Of a DNA stretch of 13,142 bases, positions 7,545 through 13,142 are shown one piece after another. The notes beneath the pieces are model-generated. The model saw only the letters and a list, made by a program, of their open reading frames with translations, did not search any database and was not told the origin of the DNA. Numbering within the stretch: the stretch's first letter is position 1; each line of letters opens with the position of its first letter. This stretch comes from Cyanobacteria bacterium UBA8803. GTDB taxonomy: Bacteria > Cyanobacteriota > Cyanobacteriia > Cyanobacteriales > Coleofasciculaceae. The position numbers and the translations under genes were made by a program. The DNA lies in NCBI GenBank assembly GCA_003505715.1, contig DNXU01000598.1:222-13363 (forward strand), written 5' to 3'.

Positions 7545-10500
7545 ATGCGCCAGATTCGCTTCGCTGCGATCGCTTTCGTTGGTTTAGTTGCTGCGATCGC
7601 AAGTTCTTTCATTGACCCAGGCACTTTTTTTCACCGCACTCTCTCCTTTACACTCTGCTCGGTTCTGGGTTTTACTTCCAATCTTTGCTATGTAAACTTG
7701 GTTAGGAACTCTGGCGATCGTGCAGTTGCTGCTATTCCTCCCGCAGAGCAAACACAAAATAGTTTCCCAAGGCTTGATTTTTCTCCCTATTTCCAGTCAA
7801 CTCGACCAGAATTTGAGGGGTCTGACCCTACTACTAAGCCAGAAACTTCTAATCCACCCAGTAACTCTAGCCCTCCTCCGCCGTCACCTTCTGCACCTAT
7901 AAATACTCCTCGCCCTAGAGATCGCACTCCAGAACCGAGTAGGCTTGTTCCGGGGAGCAGTGGGACAAGTAATGAACCTTGTAATCCTACCTTACAGACT
8001 GCTTCTGCCCAGCCAGCAAAGGAGGTCATCGTTAAAGGTGTGCCAACCAGTTTCACGAAGCTTGCAGTTAGGGTTAAGGCTGATGGTAGCAATGACTTTT
8101 TTCCTACTGTAGCTAGACGGCTTGACAACGGGGATGTTTCTGTTATTACACCTCTGCACCCCATCAAAGTTGCAGCAGGTGGGGATGTACAGCTAGTCAT
8201 TTCCAGTGGCAATTCAATTTGTTCCAACTTGAGCTTGCGGATTGAGCCTCTTACCTCAGCACCTGGTGCTGCAAAGCAACATGTCGCCAAAGTCGAAGCA
8301 TTTGTGAACAAGATTAATAAAGTGTTCGGTGTTAATCGCGATCAATTAATTGGTAATCCCAGCAACCTGTCAGAGGAAGTTCGGCCACTGGTTATCGTGC
8401 AATATCTGTTGGATCACCCTAATAATCCGAATTCACTCAAAGCAATTATGGCAGGAACAGCTCCAATTCTGAATGGACAGCAGATCGACATGCAAACCTT
8501 TGACGCGGTAATAGCTAACAGCGGTTTGAACGAAATCATGGATATCTTATTCAGCAAAATAACTCAACTCCTCAATGCCTCAAATAATGTAGTCACTGAC
8601 AGCCTGTTTGTATCACTTAGTCCACTGAAAGCAATATCTATCGAAGGTAGTTCAGCTAAGGGAGGTTCACTGATACCCACGGAGACGCACCTAGCCGCAA
8701 ATAACTTTCTTGATACAACCGATCCTAATAAGCTAGCCTTCTACTGTCAGCTAAGTGATTTCGGTGCAACAAAGGACACTTTGGAGTACAAGACTTTTTT
8801 ATACTTGGTCAATGGTGCTATAACTATTCTTGGTATATTTAACCCTGCACTTGGTTTGGGAGCCTCTATAGGAGCATTCGCTGCTGGCATTGCACTGAAA
8901 ATACTGGACGGTCGGCTGCCATCAATTGTTGAAAGTTTTGATTTCATGATAGACAAGCCCACACTTGATTTGGAAGAAAACAAGACGGGACGCTGGAATA
9001 ATGTGGTAATCAAGACCCGAAGTAAGGAGCTTGTAATTGAGCTATCAGACTTTATTGATGCCTGTTTAATTGCTCTAGGAGCAGGAGGATTAGCTAAGAC
9101 AGCCAGACTAGAGGCAGAGGCAGCAAAGGCAGCCGAACGAGCGAGAGAGGCACAAAGGGTTTACCAGGAAGCAGTAACAGCGGCACAGGGGCCGAGTCGG
9201 CAGGCGGGAGGACTAACAAACGCAGCCCAATTGGATGCAGAAGTATTAAACACCCGCCAACTATTGGCACAAACACAAACTCAAGAGTACGCAGCAAGAC
9301 AGGCATTAAGGACAGCTCAACTAGAAGAAGATGCAGCACTAGGAAAGGTGAAGAAAGTTCTAGAGGCATTGGATTCAACCTTTAACAGTACGCTAAGTTA
9401 TGTAGAAAAAAACCAACCACAATGGCGACTAGAGCCTGTAAGCTACTCTCCTGTTAGTTTATACAGCGATAGCAATCCCAGTCTTAAGTACATCTCAGTC
9501 GATGTGCGCTCAGGGGGAGCAATTCAAAAGGCGGAGGGTAATATTTACCAAGCACTAAGTCGTGGTCAAGCAGACCTAGTAATCTCTCCTAAATTTGGCT
9601 CTATTAATGGTGCTTGTGAAACGTGGGATGCTAATACCAGGAAGGTAGGTTCTGTAGAGTATGCAAAAAGAATTGTTGTTAACGATAAAGATGACCCTAA
9701 ACCTCAACCACAGGATGGGGAAACTTGGGGTGACCCTCACCTAGTAACCTTCGATGGCATCAAATACGACCACCATGCAGTTGGAGAATTCATCCTTGCT
9801 AAATCCACCGATGGTAATTTTGAAATCCAAGTCCGTGAAGCGTCCGTTCCCTCTTCATCTCAAGTCGCCCTAAATACCGCAGCGGCGATGAAAGTTGGTA
9901 ACACTCGCGTAGCCTTCTATGTCAAAGATTTCCCCGACTCAGACACCACCAATCCCCTACGAGTTGATGGAAAACCAACAGTGATACAGGGCGGCTCTCT
10001 ATCGTTACCAGGAGGCGGCACTATCACTCAAGTGAATCAAGGCAGTTACATAGTTGAGTGGACTACAGGTGAACGGGTAGGTGTCAAAGTAGACAATTTT
10101 GGAAGTTCTGCCTTATTAGACATCAACCCCGCTTTACCGCAAACACGGCAGGGACAAATTATCGGCTTACTCGGTAACTTCAACGGCAACCCGGATGATG
10201 ACCTAAAGAGCCGTGATGGAAAAGTTTTGCCTCCACAATCAACCATTAATCAGGTTAGCCAGATTACCCAGAATCTCACCAATTGGGTGCCTATACCGCT
10301 CAACCAAGTCGAATCCCTCTTCCTTGAGCAGTTGCACAAGCAATTTGGCGATAGTTGGAGGATTAGCCAGCAAGAATCTCTGTTTGACTACGCCCCAGGT
10401 AAAAACACAGAAAGCTTCACGAATCGTGCATTTCCCAATGGCTTCCAGGTACTAAGAATGTTATTACCTGCTCAGGTACAAGCCGCCGAAGCTGCTTGCC

Positions 10501-10688
10501 GGCAAGCCGGAGTACCTTCAGAACGGTTAGAAGGATGCCTCTTCGATGTGGGGGTAACTGGAAATGCCGATTTTGCGAAAGTTGCCGCTAACGCCCTGAC
10601 TAATATTGTCAAGGATCGGGTTCAACAAGAAATTCGCGATCGCATTCCTGTTCCAGGTGGTATTAAAATCCCTGGCATACGGTTTTAG
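7545..10688 (+). CDS. Large exported protein with C-terminal von Willebrand factor type D domain
   Basis: This is a 1047-residue protein. It starts with a positively charged, hydrophobic N-terminus (RFAAIAFVGLVAAIASSF) and a second hydrophobic stretch (32-50), so it is exported or anchored. A Pro/Ser/Thr-rich linker (about 64-148) leads to a beta-rich segment (160-236). A helical part (240-345) follows, then a hydrophobic segment (about 415-455) and an Ala/Glu/Gln-rich coiled coil (about 515-612). A VWD domain occupies about 726-915: WGDPHLVTFDGIKYD near its start, LLGNFNGNPDDDL at 875-887 supplying the calcium-site pattern, and a conserved tail to about 965. VWD domains serve in extracellular assembly and adhesion. 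The GDPH motif is the site of autoproteolysis in some animal VWD proteins, but whether it cleaves here is unknown. The gene lies 103 bases after the COP23 gene with no terminator between. HIP1 sites near the start translate in frame. Confidence 0.88.
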   Translation: MRQIRFAAIAFVGLVAAIASSFIDPGTFFHRTLSFTLCSVLGFTSNLCYVNLVRNSGDRAVAAIPPAEQTQNSFPRLDFSPYFQSTRPEFEGSDPTTKPETSNPPSNSSPPPPSPSAPINTPRPRDRTPEPSRLVPGSSGTSNEPCNPTLQTASAQPAKEVIVKGVPTSFTKLAVRVKADGSNDFFPTVARRLDNGDVSVITPLHPIKVAAGGDVQLVISSGNSICSNLSLRIEPLTSAPGAAKQHVAKVEAFVNKINKVFGVNRDQLIGNPSNLSEEVRPLVIVQYLLDHPNNPNSLKAIMAGTAPILNGQQIDMQTFDAVIANSGLNEIMDILFSKITQLLNASNNVVTDSLFVSLSPLKAISIEGSSAKGGSLIPTETHLAANNFLDTTDPNKLAFYCQLSDFGATKDTLEYKTFLYLVNGAITILGIFNPALGLGASIGAFAAGIALKILDGRLPSIVESFDFMIDKPTLDLEENKTGRWNNVVIKTRSKELVIELSDFIDACLIALGAGGLAKTARLEAEAAKAAERAREAQRVYQEAVTAAQGPSRQAGGLTNAAQLDAEVLNTRQLLAQTQTQEYAARQALRTAQLEEDAALGKVKKVLEALDSTFNSTLSYVEKNQPQWRLEPVSYSPVSLYSDSNPSLKYISVDVRSGGAIQKAEGNIYQALSRGQADLVISPKFGSINGACETWDANTRKVGSVEYAKRIVVNDKDDPKPQPQDGETWGDPHLVTFDGIKYDHHAVGEFILAKSTDGNFEIQVREASVPSSSQVALNTAAAMKVGNTRVAFYVKDFPDSDTTNPLRVDGKPTVIQGGSLSLPGGGTITQVNQGSYIVEWTTGERVGVKVDNFGSSALLDINPALPQTRQGQIIGLLGNFNGNPDDDLKSRDGKVLPPQSTINQVSQITQNLTNWVPIPLNQVESLFLEQLHKQFGDSWRISQQESLFDYAPGKNTESFTNRAFPNGFQVLRMLLPAQVQAAEAACRQAGVPSERLEGCLFDVGVTGNADFAKVAANALTNIVKDRVQQEIRDRIPVPGGIKIPGIRF

Positions 10689-10720
10689 AGGGTAGTTTTC
10701 GCTAACCTCATAAGTCTGAC

Positions 10721-10797
10721 GCGATCGCACCTTCCTTGTTGCAGCGAGTTGAGGGTGCGATCGCCTTCAAGTACCAACAATCAACGGACGCGATCGC
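10721..10797. repeat. HIP1 hairpin repeat, copy A
   Basis: GCGATCGCACC (10721-10731) pairs with GGGTGCGATCGC (10753-10764) around a 21-base centre containing TTGCAGCGAGTTGAG. It is followed by CAAGTACCAACAATCAA and a further HIP1 octamer. The same words recur in copies B, C and D. Here the CAAGTACC segment lies downstream of the hairpin instead of upstream, as if two units were fused. It sits 32 bases after the VWD gene and could terminate its transcript, but no T-run follows. Confidence 0.85.
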
Positions 10798-10886
10798 TAT
10801 GTGACTGCTTGCAAACGCGCTCGCCCAATCCTAAGCATCACACGCATGAGGCATTAGAATTTAGGTGAAAGTAATTTTTTATACCC

Positions 10887-11117
10887 ATGTTGTCAATCGA
10901 GCAAATTACTCAAGAAGCCTTATCTCTACCAAATCCTCTCAAGGTTCTGCTGGTAGAGAAACTTATAGAAAGCCTCGAGTTTGATATCGACGAAGCGGTT
11001 CAAGCAGCTTAGACTACTCAAGCAAAGAGACGGCGAGATGAGATTCGCCGTGGTGCCATTCAACCAATTCCTGGAGAAGAAGCTCTATCGCAAGTTAGGC
11101 AGCTTCTTGGGCAATGA
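10887..11117 (+). pseudogene. Addiction-module antitoxin (PF09720-like) interrupted by a TAG codon
   Basis: From ATG at 10887 a 76-codon frame runs to TGA at 11115-11117 with one interruption, TAG at codon 42 (11010-11012). The protein reads MLSIEQITQEALSLPNPLKV...LVEKLIESLEF...EAVQAA, then after the stop TTQAKRRRDEIRRGAIQPIPG and EEALSQVRQLLGQ. This matches small antitoxins of the addiction-module component type (TIGR02574/PF09720), where the interrupted position is normally tryptophan (TGG). A single G-to-A change would explain the stop. The last codons overlap the toxin start as ATGA, the usual arrangement of a functional pair. Length and frame are otherwise intact. Without read-through the product would be 41 residues and lack the toxin-binding C-terminus. 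Confidence 0.82.
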
Positions 11118-11389
11118 AGTATGTATTTCATCCGCAAGCACTGACTGAGTATGCTGAGGCTGTCTAGTACTATGCACAGCGGCATACTGAGTTATCACAA
11201 GCGTTTATCGATGCAGTGGAAGACGCGACTTACCGAATTAGAGAATCACCTACTCGCTATCTTGTAATTGACGAGGATATCCGTCGTTGTCTCACACGCA
11301 GGTTTCCCTATGCAATTCTCTACACAGTCGAACAAGATTACATTTTGATTGTAGCCATCATGCACTGTAGTCAAGAGCCTGGTTATTGA
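11114..11389 (+). pseudogene. RelE/ParE-family toxin interrupted by a TAG codon
   Basis: ATG at 11114 overlaps the antitoxin stop by four bases. The frame reads MKYVFHPQALTEYAEAV, then TAG at codon 18 (11165-11167), then YYAQRHTELSQAFIDAVEDA, YRIRESPTRYLVIDEDIRR, TRRFPYAILYTVEQDYILI and IMHCSQEPGY to TGA at 11387-11389. This is a ParE/RelE fold toxin sequence. RelE toxins cut mRNA and ParE toxins poison gyrase; the sequence does not show which applies here. In relatives codon 18 is usually Gln (CAG), and PGY is usually followed by Trp and a few basic residues. Reading TGA as Trp would give WKSRLK to TAG at 11405-11407. Both differences are single transitions. The toxin is almost certainly inactive unless nonsense codons are suppressed or an internal start is used. 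Confidence 0.82.
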
Positions 11390-11422
11390 AAATCTCGTTT
11401 AAAATAGCAGATCGCTCACCTA

Positions 11423-11480
11423 TCAAGTACCAACAATCAATGGAGGCGATCGCACCTTGTTGCAGCGAGTTGAGGGTGCG
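11423..11480. repeat. HIP1 hairpin repeat, copy B
   Basis: TCAAGTACCAACAATCAA precedes GCGATCGCACC and TTGTTGCAGCGAGTTGAGGG. Compared with copy A it lacks four bases (TTCC) in the loop, and the right arm breaks off after GGGTGCG. Another HIP-like motif follows at once (GAAGCGGAGCTATCGCGTT, then AGCGAATC). With copy A it brackets the interrupted toxin-antitoxin pair. Confidence 0.82.
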
Positions 11481-11524
11481 TGAAGCGGAGCTATCGCGTT
11501 AGCGAATCTCCCTCCTCCATCACC

Positions 11525-11539
11525 GCTCAACAAGTGAGC
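11525..11539 (-). terminator. Small hairpin after xisI, weak terminator candidate
   Basis: GCTCA (11525-11529) and TGAGC (11535-11539) form a five-base stem with a five-base loop, 12 bases past the xisI stop. No T-run follows on the minus strand, so this may simply be a chance hairpin. Confidence 0.2.
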
Positions 11540-11551
11540 ATTCCAGCAATT

Positions 11552-11884
11552 TCAAGCTACTGCAAACCCAGTAAACTGACGAACGTAAGGTACTCGAAAT
11601 CCTAAAACAATATCTGTTTTAGGTACGCCTAGTTCTACCAACTGATTAGCCAGTCCTTCTTCTGTAAAATCTTGCTCAATCCAAATTTTTCCATCTTTGA
11701 TATCAATATGAATTGGACATCCATGAATTCGTTCTTCATCTCGCCATCCTACATACAACAATAAATAGCGATCGCGTTCTGTATCAAAAACAATTTGAGC
11801 TTTGTCCGCATCTTCTTCTGATTGCTCGATGGCATGTTGGTGTATAATTTTCTTGACTAATTCGCGATAGTCTAGTCTTTCCAT
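11552..11884 (-). CDS. xisI: XisI-family protein
   Basis: This 110-residue protein starts MERLDYRELVKKIIHQHA and contains TERDRYLLLYVGWRDEERIHG, HIDIKDGKIWIEQDFTEEG and LVELGVPKTDIVLGF, ending in an aromatic/basic stretch (VPYVRQFTGFAVA). It has the length and motifs of XisI, first described with XisH as a factor needed for fdxN-element excision in Anabaena heterocysts and now known as a widespread cyanobacterial gene pair, mostly away from that element. Its biochemical activity is not established. If the frameshift in xisH is corrected, the xisH stop (11872-11874) lies inside the xisI start region, so the two genes overlap and are co-translated. The product itself is intact. Confidence 0.9.
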   Translation of the reverse strand: MERLDYRELVKKIIHQHAIEQSEEDADKAQIVFDTERDRYLLLYVGWRDEERIHGCPIHIDIKDGKIWIEQDFTEEGLANQLVELGVPKTDIVLGFRVPYVRQFTGFAVA

Positions 11885-12292
11885 AACACTATCTCCTGTT
11901 TCTGAATATGAAAAACCAGCACCTTGATTTGATATTCCTCAATCACCTCTTGAACGAACGAATCTGTAAAGAAATTTTGATAAATATCTGTGGGGACGGC
12001 TAAATACAAAACTCGTTCTGCTTCCAGTTTTTTTCAAGGCTACTCTATAGTTAATAAACTGACCCACAGCCGTATGAAATTCAGAAATTGCCGATAGCCC
12101 AACAAAACTCTTAACCTCCACCGCTATCTTTTGAGTACCTTTCTGAGCCGAGAGTAACTTTTGCGCTCCCAAATCTATTTTAATTTTAGCTCGCTGACTT
12201 GGTTTCAAAAATAAGGGTTCGTGCGTGATAGCCCATCCATCTTTTTCCAAAGCCGAGCGCACCATATTGTGAAAGATATCTTTAGCTGACAT
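11872..12292 (-). pseudogene. xisH: XisH-family protein, frameshifted at a run of seven A
   Basis: From ATG at 12290-12292 the first part is a good XisH: MSAKDIFHNMVRSALEKDGW, then IDLGAQ and KIAVEVKSFVG, then SEFHTAVGQFINYRVALKK. The D...ExK arrangement (IDLG, VEVK) is that of the PD-(D/E)XK nuclease-like fold proposed for XisH. After ALKK the uncorrected frame reads TGSRTSFVFSRPHRY and ends at 11939 (117 residues). Removing one A from the run of seven (forward strand T run in 12028-12034) restores LEAERVLYLAVPTDIYQNFF, then SFVQEVIEEYQIKVLVFH and QKQEIVLWKD to a stop at 11872, giving 139 residues, the usual family length, overlapping xisI. It could be a mutation, a sequencing error in a homopolymer, or slippage that yields some full-length protein. 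Confidence 0.85.
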
Positions 12293-12481
12293 GATTAAAC
12301 AGTAGTTTTCCTCATTTTAGAAAAACTGATTTAGATGACAACTCAACTCCTTTGTGATTTTGGATTGCGATCTCCCGACTGCGGGGTGCGATCGCATACA
12401 AGGGTGCGGATACTCTCCATACCTTAATTATCGGCTTAAACTGAAAATTGGTAACAGTCGCGTAAGTCGGGGAGCTAGGCG
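12293..12481. other. Intergenic region upstream of xisH with an inverted repeat
   Basis: No convincing gene is present. GATTGCG (12363-12369) with CTCCCGACT (12372-12380) is mirrored by AGTCGGGGAG (12465-12474) with CGCAATC (12480-12486), so about 120 bases could form a long loop with two paired stems; one base is bulged. A HIP1 octamer lies at about 12389-12396. The promoter for the leftward xisH-xisI pair should lie near 12300-12360, but I cannot pick a reliable one. Confidence 0.35.
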
Positions 12482-12630
12482 CAATCGCCTTCAAGTGCCA
12501 ACAATCAACAAACGCGATCGCACCTTCCTTTTTGCAGCGAGTTGAGGGTGCGATCGCTGGTGATTCAATACCAGTCTGCGATCGCATCTCAATCCTCAAT
12601 AGTGACACAATGTTAGTTACAAGACAACGG
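12482..12630. repeat. HIP1 hairpin repeat, copy C, extended form
   Basis: CAAGTGCCAACAATCAA precedes GCGATCGCACC (12514-12524), then the loop with TTGCAGCGAGTTGAG and the arm GGTGCGATCGC. The similarity to copy D continues for about 60 more bases: CAGTCTGCGATCGCATCTCA, ATCCTC, GTGACACAAT, TTAGTT and CAAGACA. Copies B and C bracket the xisH-xisI pair. Confidence 0.82.
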
Positions 12631-12717
12631 ATTTGGCATGAGATTAGAGGCATCAGAACTGAAACCCAACGTATTATAGAGCATTTATTCGGTACGCAGC
12701 AGGAGAACGAAGGATGA
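12610..12717 (+). pseudogene. 35-codon fragment, possibly the C-terminus of a coiled-coil protein
   Basis: ATG at 12610 lies inside the tail of repeat copy C and opens MLVTRQRIWHEIRGIRTETQ, ending RIIEHLFGTQQENEG at TGA 12715-12717. The sequence is helical and charged. EIRG...TETQRIIEHLFG resembles the last residues of cyanobacterial coiled-coil proteins of the type that begins at 12987 just after copy D. I infer, weakly, that this is the surviving end of a related gene whose middle was deleted. It may equally be a small independent gene or a chance frame. No ribosome binding site is visible. Confidence 0.3.
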
Positions 12718-12850
12718 GCGATCGCTCCCACTGATATGAGTCATGCCTTGTCAGTTGCCACTGCCATTCGCTTTACATTTGGATAAGCGAACAGATGAAT
12801 TGCGATCAGCGAGAGCTGGTGCCGTAGGCAATCGCCTCCGAAGAGATACA
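12718..12850. other. Short intergenic spacer between repeats C and D
   Basis: Only a 17-codon frame (MSHALSVATAIRFTFG) and HIP-like fragments (GCCGTAGGCAATCGCC) are seen. Nothing supports a gene. Confidence 0.3.
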
Positions 12851-12970
12851 TCAAATGGCGATCGCACCTTCCTTGTGGCAGCGAGTTGAGAGTGCTATCA
12901 TTGATAGTCAATAGCAGTCTGCGAGCGCATCTCAATCCTCCTATGTGACACAATTTAGTTGCAAGACATC
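12851..12970. repeat. HIP1 hairpin repeat, copy D, extended form
   Basis: TCAAATGGCGATCGCACC, the loop TTCCTTGTGGCAGCGAGTTG, and then CAGTCTGCGAGCGCATCTCA, ATCCTC, GTGACACAAT, TTAGTTGCAAGACAT match copy C in order at roughly four bases in five. The right arm is degraded (AGAGTGCTATCA), so the hairpin is weaker here. It lies directly upstream of the coiled-coil gene and may contain its promoter or leader. Confidence 0.8.
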
Positions 12971-12986
12971 AGAAGAATATCTAGCA

Positions 12987-13142
12987 ATGACGACAGAAAG
13001 ACTAGATCGGATTGAAGCCATTTTAGAACGGATGGCAATTGAGAGAGAAGCTGACAGGCTCGAACACCAGGCTCAAAGAGAAGCTGACAGGCGCGAACAG
13101 CAAGCTCAAAGAGAAGCTGACAGGAGCGAACAGCAGGCTCAA
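12987..13142 (+). CDS. Coiled-coil protein with 11-residue repeats, N-terminal part (truncated by window edge)
   Basis: ATG at 12987 opens 52 codons to the edge: MTTERLDRIEAILERMAIE, then three units of the form READRxExQAQ. The start resembles cyanobacterial proteins of unknown function that begin with a short LDRIE helix followed by a long coiled coil. The repeat is almost entirely charged or polar with Ala, and an 11-residue period suits a long helical rod. No signal peptide or membrane segment is visible. The function is unknown. The upstream 100 bases are repeat copy D. Confidence 0.65.
   Translation, partial: MTTERLDRIEAILERMAIEREADRLEHQAQREADRREQQAQREADRSEQQAQ
13044..13142 (+). repeat. 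33-bp tandem repeat inside the coiled-coil gene
   Basis: Three consecutive 33-base units (13044-13076, 13077-13109, 13110-13142) share AGAGAAGCTGACAGG, GAACA and AGGCTCAA or AAGCTCAA, with only a few differences. The array may continue beyond the window, and unit number is likely to vary among strains. Confidence 0.9.

Noticed and set aside
7787-8311. 174-codon frame on the minus strand opposite the VWD gene
   Set aside because: It is antisense to the Pro/Ser-rich linker, whose base composition keeps the opposite strand open; no recognisable motif.
12312-12731. 139-codon open frame on the minus strand
   Set aside because: Its translation is dominated by HIP1 and repeat-derived words (AIAPS, AIAF) and it crosses repeat copy C; no family resemblance.
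12741-12953. 70-codon frame on the minus strand
   Set aside because: It lies across repeat copy D and intergenic fragments; no motif and no start context.
10721-12970. The four HIP1 hairpin repeats as a CRISPR array
   Set aside because: Copies are 340 to over 1000 bases apart, vary in sequence and are separated by genes; there is no regular spacer.
1-13142. tRNA, rRNA or riboswitch genes
   Set aside because: Reading both strands by eye I found no cloverleaf-like, rRNA-like or known riboswitch core; a covariance-model scan would be decisive.

Overview
The window looks like chromosomal DNA from a cyanobacterium, probably a large-genome filamentous or colonial type. Roughly twenty HIP1 octamers (GCGATCGC) occur, within genes as well as between them. 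Cyanobacterium-typical families are also present: a Ser/Thr kinase fused to pentapeptide repeats, an NB-ARC/WD40 STAND protein, COP23, XisH/XisI, and short intergenic repeats. Genus cannot be told from the sequence alone.

Layout. Positions 1-267 (minus strand) hold the N-terminus of an M48-type membrane metalloprotease that runs off the left edge. Positions 300-690 hold a truncated antitoxin-like remnant and a small cyanobacterial hypothetical gene pointing away from it. A membrane-anchored Ser/Thr kinase with C-terminal pentapeptide repeats (891-2159, plus) converges on a 1194-residue NB-ARC protein with 14 WD40 blades (2318-5902, minus). The 158 bp between them is almost entirely a heptamer tandem repeat and a 94-bp palindrome. 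Upstream of the NB-ARC gene lies a 124-bp element made of four nested palindromes. Beyond it, transcribed away from the NB-ARC gene, is a probable operon of three exported proteins (6310-10688): a membrane-anchored Gly/Asp-rich protein, a COP23-family protein and a 1047-residue protein with a C-terminal VWD domain.

The right end (10,700-13,142) is a patchwork of small modules separated by four copies of one HIP1-containing hairpin repeat. The modules are a toxin-antitoxin pair in which both genes are interrupted by in-frame nonsense codons, an xisH-xisI pair in which xisH is frameshifted at a run of seven A residues, a 35-codon fragment, and the start of a coiled-coil gene built on 33-bp repeats. 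The otherwise intact reading frames suggest recent decay, or in the case of xisH possibly slippage.

How the genes may work together. The kinase and the STAND ATPase are both signal-transduction proteins, but nothing in the sequence shows that they share a pathway. The three exported proteins are spaced like an operon and probably act together at the cell surface or in the periplasm; their function is unknown. The most distinctive observations are the repeat-bounded decaying cassettes, the exact 42-residue spacing of the WD40 blades, the nested-palindrome element and the COP23/VWD export module.
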